Shown here in pieces: positions 1-9,100 of a stretch of 64,000 bases of DNA. Every line of letters starts with the position of its first letter. The first letter of the stretch is position 1. The stretch covers positions 46,651,607 through 46,715,606 of the forward strand of contig NC_053150.1 of NCBI RefSeq assembly GCF_016808335.1, in the 5' to 3' direction. Both the position numbers and the translations under genes were made by a program. Below the pieces are notes generated by a model that worked only from the letters and a program-made list of their open reading frames with translations, made no database searches and had not been told where the DNA came from. The stretch is from Panicum virgatum. Lineage: Eukaryota > Streptophyta > Magnoliopsida > Poales > Poaceae.

Positions 1-2
1 GC

Positions 3-344
3 CGCTTCGCCGCGCTGGACGCCGACCGCGACGGCCTGCTCACGTACGCGGAGATGGCCGGCGAGCTCATGAGCCTCCGCGTGCTCGAGAAGCACTTCGG
101 CGTGGACGAGGCAGCGGTGCCGGCCGACGAGCTCGCCGCGCTCTACCGCGGCCTGTTCGCGCGGTTCGACAGGGACGGCAGCGGCATGGTGGACCGCCAG
201 GAGTTCCGCGCGGAGATGAGGGAGGTGCTGCTCGCCGTGGCCAACGGGCTCGGCTTCCTCCCCGTGCAGATGGTCGTCGAGGAGGGGAGCTTCCTCAAGA
301 TCGCCGTCGACAGGGAGCTCGGCCAGATCGCCAAGGCTGCGTAA
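3..344 (+). CDS. EF-hand calcium-binding protein, copy 1 (5' end outside window)
   Basis: The frame is open from base 3, so the start codon lies upstream of the window; 113 residues are visible. Two canonical EF-hand loops are seen: DADRDGLLTYAE near the start and DRDGSGMVDRQE in the middle, each with acidic residues at positions 1 and 3 and Glu at 12. The C-terminal block contains GFLPVQMVVEEGSF, shared with the copy at 17085. The two copies differ at 10 of 113 residues by my count, so they are recent paralogs. A small plant EF-hand protein of this type is expected to be a cytosolic or nuclear calcium sensor, but no specific role can be read from the sequence. The reading frame shows no lesion. 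Confidence 0.9.
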   Translation, partial: RFAALDADRDGLLTYAEMAGELMSLRVLEKHFGVDEAAVPADELAALYRGLFARFDRDGSGMVDRQEFRAEMREVLLAVANGLGFLPVQMVVEEGSFLKIAVDRELGQIAKAA

Positions 345-689
345 AGGCTCACATGCATGGATCACTACTTGCGCGATCGGAGTAGTATAGATTATTACTG
401 AATTTCAAGTGTCATGGTTGCAATTTTAACATCGAGTTACAGAGTGTCACGACGAACTTATTTAGTAGTATGTTTCTTGTTCTTTCATTACCTGAAAGCT
501 AAATAAAGACATCACACATGTAATTGGAAGAGTAATTTATTGAAAGAGATTTGCTCTGATTATTTCGATGGATTATTAGTCATACATGTTCTGTGGATTT
601 GTTTGTCACCTGATTTATGAGAACAAACCAATATGTTGTTCACCGTGATTGAACAAATTGATTATTTCTGGAATTTACTCCTTTCAGTT
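345..689. other. AT-rich 3' flank of EF-hand copy 1
   Basis: No gene is seen. A run near 470-530 (Ttcattacct, aataaagacatcac) resembles the segment near 2070-2110 downstream of FLA copy 1. It therefore belongs to the duplicated FLA 3' flank as well as to the EF-hand 3' UTR. Confidence 0.5.
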
Positions 690-2030
690 CGAATTCCAAC
701 ACCTTGTCTGGATGAACTCTTCAGTTCCAAACAGGGGCTGGCGGTTGGACCACGTTGACTTCACTTGGATGGTGCCAATGCCGTCACTCGTCAGAGCGTG
801 TACTGTGAGCCGGCAAAGGTGGCCACCAGGTTGTGCGGTTGTGCCTGCTCAGGCCTCAGTTTACCGTGCTCAGACAGGAGCAGGGTCTTGAGCTGGTATT
901 CGGTGAGGCTTTCAAGCGTTGCCGCCTTCGGGTCCGTTTGGTTCTACTTTTGCTACCTGCTTTTGCTGTGAAAAAAGTCGAACGCCAACCAAACGACCAG
1001 CAAGCCCAACCTGCGTTTACAAAAGCACCTGCTTTCACGTAGTGTATTTTCCACAGCACCTGAGACCCTGCTTCTATCGGCCGTGGCTTCCAACTTTTGC
1101 TCAAAATTACCCACTGCCACTGGTTATGAAGAGCAGCATACCACTTCGATCTATTTTTCTTTCTCATCGTCTCTTCTCTCTCCAAGCGCGAGCCTCCGCC
1201 GCCGCAGGCTCCGGCCCCAGGGTAAGCTCCTCTGCAGTGCGGGGCGCTCCTCCGCCGGCGCGCCGCCCCCAGGGCGAGCTCCTCCGCCAGCGCTGGGTGC
1301 TCCTCCGCCGGCGCGGGCTCCTCCCCCAGGGCGGGCTCCTCCCCCAGGGCGAGCTCCTCCGCAGCGCCGGGCGCTCCTTCGCCGCCGCTGCCTGAGCTCT
1401 TCTGGAGCGTCAGGCGCTCCTCCTCCACCGCCGCGCGAGGTCCTCGCCATTGCCGCCTTGAGCTCCTACACCGCCGTCACGCGAGCTCAGCCGCCACCGC
1501 GCGAGATCCGCCACGTCGAGCCCTCCACCGCCGCCACCGCGCGAGATCCGCCGCTGCGCAAGCTCCTCCGCTACCCGAGGTCCGCCGCAGTGAGGTCCTC
1601 CGCAGCAACCGCCGCGCAAGGTCTCCGCCGTCGCCACCGTGCAGGGGCACGCGCGAGGTCCCCCGTCGCCGCCGCGCAGCGGCACGCGCGAGGTCCCCGT
1701 CGTCGCCGCCGTGCAGGGCCGTGTGAGAGGGAAGAGAGAAGAGATTGGCCGCTGGGAGGAGGAAGATGAGGCTAACAAGTGGGGTCCGCTTGTCAGTGAG
1801 AGGGAGAGAGATGAGTAGAGTCCGCTTGTAAGTGTTTCCGAAAAAGCCACGGCTGTTTCACCAAACGGCTTTCAGCTTTTCCACAGCTCAGAGCCCACAA
1901 CTGCTTTTTCATAGCTCACAATAGTTTTTCTCCACAGCCACAGCCCAACCAAACACACCCTTCTTTTTTAGGGTGGCAAACACGAGTCCTCGGGCACAAA
2001 AAATGATGATGCCAACTTAGGTGTTGTCCA
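690..2030 (-). pseudogene. Fasciclin-like arabinogalactan protein (FLA) copy 2, truncated and transposon-split
   Basis: On the minus strand, bases 2012-1961 encode a degraded FAS1 start (a FVPEDS-like block). Bases 929-700 encode the continuation, with the blocks KAATLESLTEYQLK, VATFAGSQYTL and then, after a frameshift, DGIGTIQVKSTWSN. These match the order of the FAS1 domain in the neighbouring copy at 2249-3140. The two parts are separated by the element at 930-1960. The N-terminal half is missing: upstream of about 2030 the sequence is already the 3' flank of copy 1. There are at least two small frameshifts and in-frame stops, so this is a dead tandem duplicate. FAS1/AGP proteins act at the plasma membrane and cell wall; no function is expected here. 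Confidence 0.8.
930..1960. mobile_element. Non-autonomous DNA transposon (GGGTSYGTTTGGTT terminal inverted repeats) in FLA copy 2
   Basis: The left end reads GGGTCCGTTTGGTT and the right end, reverse-complemented, reads GGGTGTGTTTGGTT. Both sides are flanked by TTC (927-929 and 1961-1963), a candidate 3-bp TSD. Removing the element joins two FAS1 pieces. The interior (about 1190-1720) is very GC-rich, with low-complexity CTCCTCCGCC-type repeats; the open frames there are composition artefacts. The TIR type and 3-bp TSD suggest a PIF/Harbinger-like element, although TTC is not the usual TWA target. Confidence 0.7.
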
Positions 2031-2248
2031 TGCAGTGTTAATACGGAAATATATGTAGTCTATTTTGTTCTTTATTTCATTACCTATAGACATCATTTTG
2101 TAACAGAATATTGGCATGAGAACAGACCAGTGTTGTCCGTGCCTAAACATGATTATTTCAGGAATTTACATCTTTCAGCTCAAACACCAACTTGTCACGA
2201 TGATTTCTTCACTCGGCGGACCATTGCGTCCGGGGCAGGTGCAGGGGC

Positions 2249-3140
2249 TCACACGAGCACGGGCTCGCTCTCGAAGATTTGCGACGGCAGGAGAACCTTG
2301 TCGACCTCGTACACCGCCACCGGAGCTGTCCCGTACACGGCAGTGGTGGATCTAGGATTTTAACGTAGGGTATGCCACACAATGACACAAATACTACCAT
2401 ATACAATCCGCTATAATTCATAAAATGATTTGATAAGCAACTATAAACTCGTCTACCAAGAGTATTAGCTGTCTAACGGAAACAACCGATGCAAGTGCGA
2501 ACTAAGTAAAGAAAAGTTACTATAACTGCCTACTACATGGGCTTGGTCAGATCGTGGGTATGCCATGGCCCATGTGGCATACCCCTTGGACACGCCCCTG
2601 GTACACGGTGCTGCCGATCTTCGCGTTCGACCACGCCGACCTCACCCGAATGGTGCCGATGTCCTCGGTGAGGTTGAGCGTGTACTGCGAGCCGGCGAAG
2701 GTGGCCACCGGGCTGAGCCACCTCAGGCTGCCGACCTCAGCCAGGGAGTAGAACCTGGGGAGCGCGTGGTACAGTTGGAGCGACTTGAGCTGGGCCTTGG
2801 TGAGGCTGGCAATGGCAGGCGTGGTCTTCTTCTTCTTCTTCTTCTTTTTCAGCGCGGCAAACGCTGGGTCCCTGGGGACGAAGATGGTGATGCCCGCTTT
2901 GGTGTGGTCCGCCTGGCTCTGGATGGTTTCGATGACGCTGGTCTTTTGCATGTAGTTCAGGAAGGTCTGGAATGGGCCGGCTACGTCGAGGAGATCAGCG
3001 AGGTCGACATGGTGCACCGGGGGTGGCAGATCGATTGGGGATGATGGAGCAGCAGGATTCTTGGTCTCGTGAGCAACTGCTAGTGACGAGAGCGCGACGG
3101 CTAGCACGGCCGTGGCAAAAATGATCTTTTTGAACACCAT
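2249..3140 (-). pseudogene. Fasciclin-like arabinogalactan protein (FLA) copy 1, split by a hAT MITE
   Basis: The start at 3140 (MVFKKIIF) gives a clear signal peptide, MVFKKIIFATAVLAVALSS, followed by a Pro-rich spacer and one FAS1 domain (ITIFVPRDPAF, AQLKSLQLYHALPRFYSL, PVATFAGSQYTLNLT). As it stands, the frame runs into the element at 2341-2600 and stops at 2547. If the 260-bp element and one 8-bp TSD are discounted, the frame is in register (208 codons) and continues as APVAVYEVDKVLLPSQIF to a TGA at 2249-2251. After that stop the same frame reads APAPAPD, the usual AGP-type linker, so the stop is probably a nonsense mutation inside the ancestral Pro-rich tail. A run of lysines (near residue 100) from a CTT/TTC repeat is odd for FAS1. 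FLAs are GPI-anchored cell-wall/adhesion proteins; no GPI signal remains. Confidence 0.85.
2341..2600. mobile_element. hAT-type MITE, 260 bp, in FLA copy 1
   Basis: The element is flanked by a perfect 8-bp TSD GTACACGG (2333-2340 and 2601-2608). The left end is CAGTGGTGGATCTAGG and the right end, reverse-complemented, is CAGGGGCGTGTCCAAGG, both followed by a GGGTATGCCA block. An 8-bp TSD with CAGNGG termini is the hAT signature. It carries no coding capacity. Confidence 0.9.
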
Positions 3141-4197
3141 TATGAAGTCTTCACTTCTTGTCCGGTCCAAAGTATATTCCTGCGGGTTCATGCAAGAACA
3201 GTGAAGTAATATTAAACATCGAATCTGGTGCTCTTTTTCTGTGTAAATCTGAACAACTGAACTGTAACTGTATCGGTTTGAGTTTGCTAGTGGCCACAAC
3301 ACAAGCAAATATGTCTAACTTGATGCAGAAAGCACTAGAGTTGCCGGTCAGCTTCAAGAGTTCGATCTGTGTTGCCATTCCTGGTTGCATGTGCACATCT
3401 TGTTCTTCAAATTTACACAAATTAATATTGGAAATTTCAATACGTATTACTATATTAGCCATGTGCAGATTCAACATTGAGGAGGGCTGGACTAGAAATC
3501 AGTCAGAAATCAAGCAAAAAAAAGGTGCTCCTAGCTTGATCTGGTGTGCTACATTGGGTGTTCAGATTCTTATGAATAAACCAGTGATACAGCTACACAA
3601 ATCTAAAGGCACCTGAATCTGAAGGATCCAGAAACCAGCCACGAAATTAAACATTCTATAAGAGCTTCTACTTGAGGAACAGTTGCTTCAGCCTATACTC
3701 TGAAAAGCAAGCAGGACGAGGGTTTGGGACTCCTCGAGTCGAGAACTTTGGAACTAGACCCAAGTTCTGCAAAAGCCTGATGCTCTTTCAGCATCACTTC
3801 AAGACATCTGAATGCAGAGTGAGAGACAGCAGGGTGGGGAGGGAGACTGACCTGAGCAGAGGAGGGGTCGTCGGAAGGCTCTCAAGTCTGTCCTCCAAAA
3901 AAAAAAAGGAAGGCTCTCAAGTCTGAAGGCGGGCAGATGGCATCGCAACAGGAAATGGAGGATGGGGAATGGGGTCATGGAAGTTGGAAGTCAGCAGGAG
4001 TGTGCTATAAAATTGGTGACGACATGGTGCGCGCGCGGAGCACAGAGTTATCCTCTATGCCTCGAACTCACGCCCACCTTGGTCACATACCATGTGGCCA
4101 CTTCCCTCTCCCCGCTGGCTGGTTCTTTGACTGCCACCTCTCGTGGCCCATTCTGACTCAGGGTTAACAATTTTGTTTTTATTGTTCGGAATTTCGT
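3141..4197. other. Upstream region of FLA copy 1; no gene recognised
   Basis: This stretch is about 1 kb of non-repetitive sequence and should hold the FLA promoter. I see no convincing TATA box close to 3140 on the minus strand, and the open frames here have no recognisable domain. It ends where the truncated LTR homology of the next element begins. Confidence 0.4.
3873..3925 (+). repeat. 18-bp direct repeat flanking an A-tail-only insertion
   Basis: GGAAGGCTCTCAAGTCTG occurs at 3873-3890 and again at 3908-3925. The 17 bases between are TCCTCC plus eleven A. This looks like the footprint of an extremely 5'-truncated retroposon insertion (poly-A with TSD). Confidence 0.6.
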
Positions 4198-4423
4198 TGG
4201 GTCCCTGTTCGCCCTTATATATCCGGGGGATAGGGTTACATAGAAAGTCCTAACCGAGTACAGATGAAGTCCTATTACAACATGATCGGGTAGTTTCATT
4301 TGTACTGCAACTAGTTCTACGCTTATTCGGGTAGTTACAAAAAAGGTAAGGTACATCCATGAGCTATTCCTTACTCTAAAACATTCTATGCCTATAACCA
4401 GTCCCGCTGCCCCGGGTCTGATA
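4198..4423 (-). repeat. Truncated 3' LTR of the gypsy-like element
   Basis: It is similar to 16128-16353. The outer ~187 bases present in the other LTR (15941-16127) are missing. In element orientation the break falls shortly after the TATA-like TATATAAGGGCG, so U3 is kept and the R/U5 part is gone. Confidence 0.75.
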
Positions 4424-6101
4424 AGCCCTCGAGCTCTTCGTAACCGAGTCCTGTAGGCGTCGAGTACTTGGTGGGCGTCTTCGAGTACTTCAAGTAGTCA
4501 GAAGACCTTCCTTCAAATATGTCGAGTAGTCCTTCAAGTACTTCCGGTTGCTCCGAGGCTGTGAGGTACTCAAACCCCGAAATCTTGATCATATGTGGTG
4601 CGCGAAGTACTCGCGCTTCATATGGAGTAGCCCCCGAGCCTTAGGTTGAATTGCAGAATCAGGCCGAGGGTTACTTCAGTCTTTTCCCTTCATTATTTTC
4701 CAAAAAAATTGAAAAATAAATCTCTGATACACATATCCCGCAGCCCCCGAGCCTTAAATTAAAATTCCTTATGCTGCGGGTAGCCCCCGAGCTAATATTT
4801 GGAATTAAGGATTTAAGACGTGGCATCAGATTTTATTCTTTAGAATATTTGCAGGATTCATCAAATCCGGTCGAAAAGACCTCTTTTTCGGGTAAAATCC
4901 CAGAAAAATGATACAATTGAATACGCCACACTGATTGCACCCGAAATAACTTCAGACATAAAACCCGGGATGCACGGCTGATTACTGTGTGCTCACGTGG
5001 GACGTTACTGTATGGGGAATCTGCATTATTACGTCCTTGAATGCGTCCATGAATGCTGCAACTGTAGCATCACGGGTTGTCCCCAGTAGTGCCCCTTGTG
5101 GCTATAAAAGGCGGGAGAGAGGCCCTTGCTAGAAGCACCAATGTGTAGCAGCCATGGCTTATTCTTGGTGTTCTTGCTCTCGCCCTCCTGAAGTTTGTGT
5201 AGTCTTTTCCAACAAAAAATGCTAGAAGAGAACTTGCGAGTGATAAGAGAAGTCCCTGCTACCTCATCCTGCCACTCCCATACTCTCATTGGATCCATTT
5301 TGGACATCATGTCCTTGCATCTTCCAATGAGGCAGGTTCTCTGTGGACTGGTTGAGTCTTATTATATCATACTCTTGGGTTCCCAGGTTGAGACTACCCA
5401 AGAATTTACATCTCTAGTGAGGAGACTTAATCTTGTCACAACGTATTCAGGGAAAAGGAGAAATTTCTCCACAAAATGCTACAAGAGGACTTGCGAGGTG
5501 ATTACTGTAATCTGCCTCCAAACTCTTGAAACTTTTCTCCCGGAATACGAGTATTTTTATTCCCTTAATGAGAATAACAAGTTTGTGCTTTGTCACGGCC
5601 TCGGGCCGATCTAGCTGCAGCAGGCATCGACTAGAAGCTCCAAGAGATCCAGGCGATGTGTGTGCAGTCTGAGTCGCTATAAAGCTAGTTAAGAAAAAAG
5701 TACTCGAGTTGTAATATCGAGTAGTTGTACTGTGTCGAGTACTTTTCCTTGGTCTGGAATGTAATCCCAGTAGAGGAAAGAAGAGTCGAGTAGTTGACTA
5801 GGGATGTGAGTGTTTTATTTTTCCATAATGTAATTTTAGAAAAAGGAATGTCTCATAAAATCCCGTTTTTTTCGCGATTTGCAACAGACTACTTGACTAT
5901 TGGGTGTTTTTACCATGCTGCCGCCGCCATTATAAAATGAAACGGTAACTAGGTTTTACCCCACCGGCTGCCATTCACTTTCGCTGCTTTAGATCTGTTC
6001 TCGCTCTCAAGCCCCCAGATCTAAAGTTTTTGCTTCTCCTTGCTTCCCAACTCTAAGGGTTTAGCTAGTGTATGCGCGTGAAGCGCTCCGTAGATTTTCG
6101 G
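4424..6101. other. Internal non-coding part of the gypsy-like element; leader of its antisense gene
   Basis: AT-rich sequence with recurrent AGCCCCCGAGCC blocks (about 4630, 4745, 4785) and CGAGTACT words. The segments CAACAAAAAATGCTA(G)AAG and CACAAAATGCTACAAGAGG (about 5210 and 5470) form a diverged direct repeat. A TATAAAATG box at 5932-5940 lies upstream of the antisense gene. No conserved coding region is recognised. Confidence 0.5.
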
Positions 6102-9100
6102 ATGGCCCCCAAGAAAGCGAGTAAGGGGAAGGGTGCGGCTGCGGAGCTAACCCGGGAAGAAGGCTGGAACATGAGTAAGTGCTCCCAATCTGACCTTGAA
6201 ACCTTAGTTTCGGGTGGTTTTTTGGTTCCCAGATCTGTTATCCAATGGCGTCCTGCCTTGGGTAAGGATGATCCGTATGAAAATATGGGAGAAATTGTTG
6301 TTTTCACACCTTATCTGGAACGGGGATTGGGGTTTCCTTGTTTGTCTTTCTTCTCTGGTCTCCTGCGCTACTACAAGATCCAGCTCCACCATTTAACCCC
6401 CAATTCCTTTGTTCATATCTCAATCTTCGTGCATTTGTGCGAAGCTTTTCTGGGCATCGAGCCCCATTTTGAAGTCTTCTAGTTCCTTTTCCACTTGAAA
6501 CCGCAGCCAGACTCCTTCGTTTTAGATGTAGTAGGAGGTGCGGGTTTCCAACTTAGATAAAGGAAGGATAGAGTGTATATTTCGTATAGTCTTAGCAGTA
6601 AAGTAATCGACTGAAAGCCCAAGTGGTTCTATATCGAAAACAAGTGGGACAGCTTTCCAGCGATTACTCCAGGCCCTCCTATCCAATGGCCTGAGTGAAA
6701 TAAGAAACCAGTCGACGAGAGTCAAATTCCTGAGCTGCTCGAACGGATTGCCAATCTGAGGCAAAATATGTTGAATGGAGAGGCAGTCATATTTGACTGG
6801 ATGAAGCGAAAATCCAGCTGTTACAGGCTCGGGAAACGCTTGGTTTCTAGTATCAAGGAATAGCTGACTCATCACGGTACTCGAAGGAAGAGATCTCGGA
6901 TGATGAGGCGTTTAGTCGAGTACAACGACTGCTAAAGGATGTAAAGAAAATCCCAGTTGTTCCTGATACTTTTTCTGCTGCCAGTCCTCCGAAGCAGGTA
7001 CTTGATAAGAGTAGTCGATACGTAGTGATCGAGTACTTTACCTTAGTGTGAATCTGATAGGATTTGCTTTCTATAGGAGGACGTGGAGCGCTTTAAGAGT
7101 AGTCCTTCACCGCTAGGCATTTATTCACCCTTTTACTCTTCTAGACTTTTTGGTTTATTAACCAAGTCTTAATATGCTCATATGAGAATTCATATAAATG
7201 ATATTAATGTCTATCCTGGGTTCTGCAGACGAGGAGGCGGCTGGAGACAGGAGTGATAGGGAGCTCAGCCCTACTCCGAGTATCGATACCCAAATTGGGC
7301 ATCCAAAGGGTACTCGGTCGGTGGCGAGGAAGCGTAGCAGCTTCTCCCAACCTGCTAGCGATAGGTAAATAGGTAGTTGTATTGCAATCGAGTACTTTCT
7401 AGTTGTCGATTTGCAAGTTTTGATTTGTGTTTTTGCTTTTTCAAGTCCGGCGGCTAAGATACCACGGACCTCATCATCTGGGGATGATGCTGTGGTGGGA
7501 CAAACTGTCCCTTCCACCATAGTGGACCCATTAAAGGGGACTGGGACTACTCTACCGGTGAGTAGTTCCAATGTAGATAATGCCAAAGATGCGGGTAAGC
7601 AGGTCATTATTGCGAGGCCTACCTGAAAGTTGGGCGCAAAGAAGCTTGCCTTTAAGAGGGCTCCTACGTAAATTTTCTTGAAACTTGTAGTTGTAGGATT
7701 TTGCCTTTGTATCGAGTAGTTAATAACTACTTTGTCTTTTCAGCGACACAGTTTTGGGGAAAGATGCTGAGGACGACTCAGCCCCCAAGTCGGTGATGGA
7801 GAAGCCTCTGGGTACTCCTGATATAAGTGCTCGTGATGCGGAGGACATGGCCAATGCCATGCTTCGGGATTCTCCGTTGCCCGACACCGAGAGGAGCGAT
7901 GAGAAGCTCCCAGAGGATGATGGAAGCGGCAAGCTTCCGGAGGAGGAAGATGATGGGGAGAAGCTTCCCGAGGGGGACAATGATAAGCTGCTTGAAGAGA
8001 CCCCTGCAGGTAAACTTGCACCTCCTTTTGTTGAAGAAGTCTTTTTTTGTCTACTCTTAATTTGATTAAGTAGCATATTGTTCCGCTAGATCCCCAAATT
8101 GTAGGGAATACTGTAGGGAGGATTGAAGATGTGCGAGCGAGTACTTCCCAGGTCTCATCGGGAAATGACTTGCTGCGAGAAAAGGTGGAGCTTGCATTCA
8201 AGCTACTGGAGGTAAGTAGTCGAATACTTTCGAATACTTTAGTATAGATCGAGTAGTATACTGATCTTTTTGTTTTTGCAGGAAGCGCTGAGGCGGGAGA
8301 GTGGCCAAGCCCATGATGAGACAGAGTTGAATGCTCTGAAAGAGAGGGTGAAGACGCTCTCATCCGAGAAGGTTGCTCTCCAGGGGAAGCTTAAGAAGCT
8401 TTCCCAATCCAAGAAAGGTTAGTCTTAGCATGCATGATGCAGTCGACTATTTAATCTGTCTGGTGTTTATAAGATTTTATTTCAATCGAGTACACAGCTT
8501 GTGCAAAATCTTTAAAGATTCGGGAAAGCTTGGTACTGGATCTAATGGTTCTTATGTACCACAACACAGATGAAATTGAAAAGCTCAAGAAGATCAAGGC
8601 GGATTCAGACTAGGAGAAGGTGGGAGCCATGAAGCAACTGAAAGAGCTATCCGAGTCTCGAGACTCGATGCAGCGAGAACTTATCGCGTTGCGGGAGATC
8701 AGGGATGTTGCCCAAGAAGTAGCCGAGGCTATGGAGATCCCGGAAGGGAACGAAGGCGAACCGCTCTCGCTGGCGGGGAAACTTCATAAAGTACCCGAGG
8801 CCTTTGAAAGGTATGTCTCCACAACCACCCGTCAGTACGTGGGTCATGTACTCGGGTTGGTAAAGTCTTATTGGCCAACCACTTGTCTGGACGCACTTGG
8901 GAAGGGCGCCAAGGCTGAGTGTACTGAAGAACAATTCAGTCGGTATTTGGAAGAAACTGCTGTGGTGGTGTAACATCCCAAAAATTCACCCAAAGAAATC
9001 ACATGCTAAAAATGAATTTCAAAATTATTTTAAAATCTTCTTCGTTGTTGAGCACAAACTGTTTCAAAATCTTTCCCGTCTGAGCTCCCAACCTCCCGAA

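Noticed and set aside
856..1769. Long overlapping open frames on both strands (up to 228 codons)
   Set aside because: They lie inside the GC-rich interior of the 930-1960 transposon, are Ala/Pro/Arg low-complexity in every frame and match no family.
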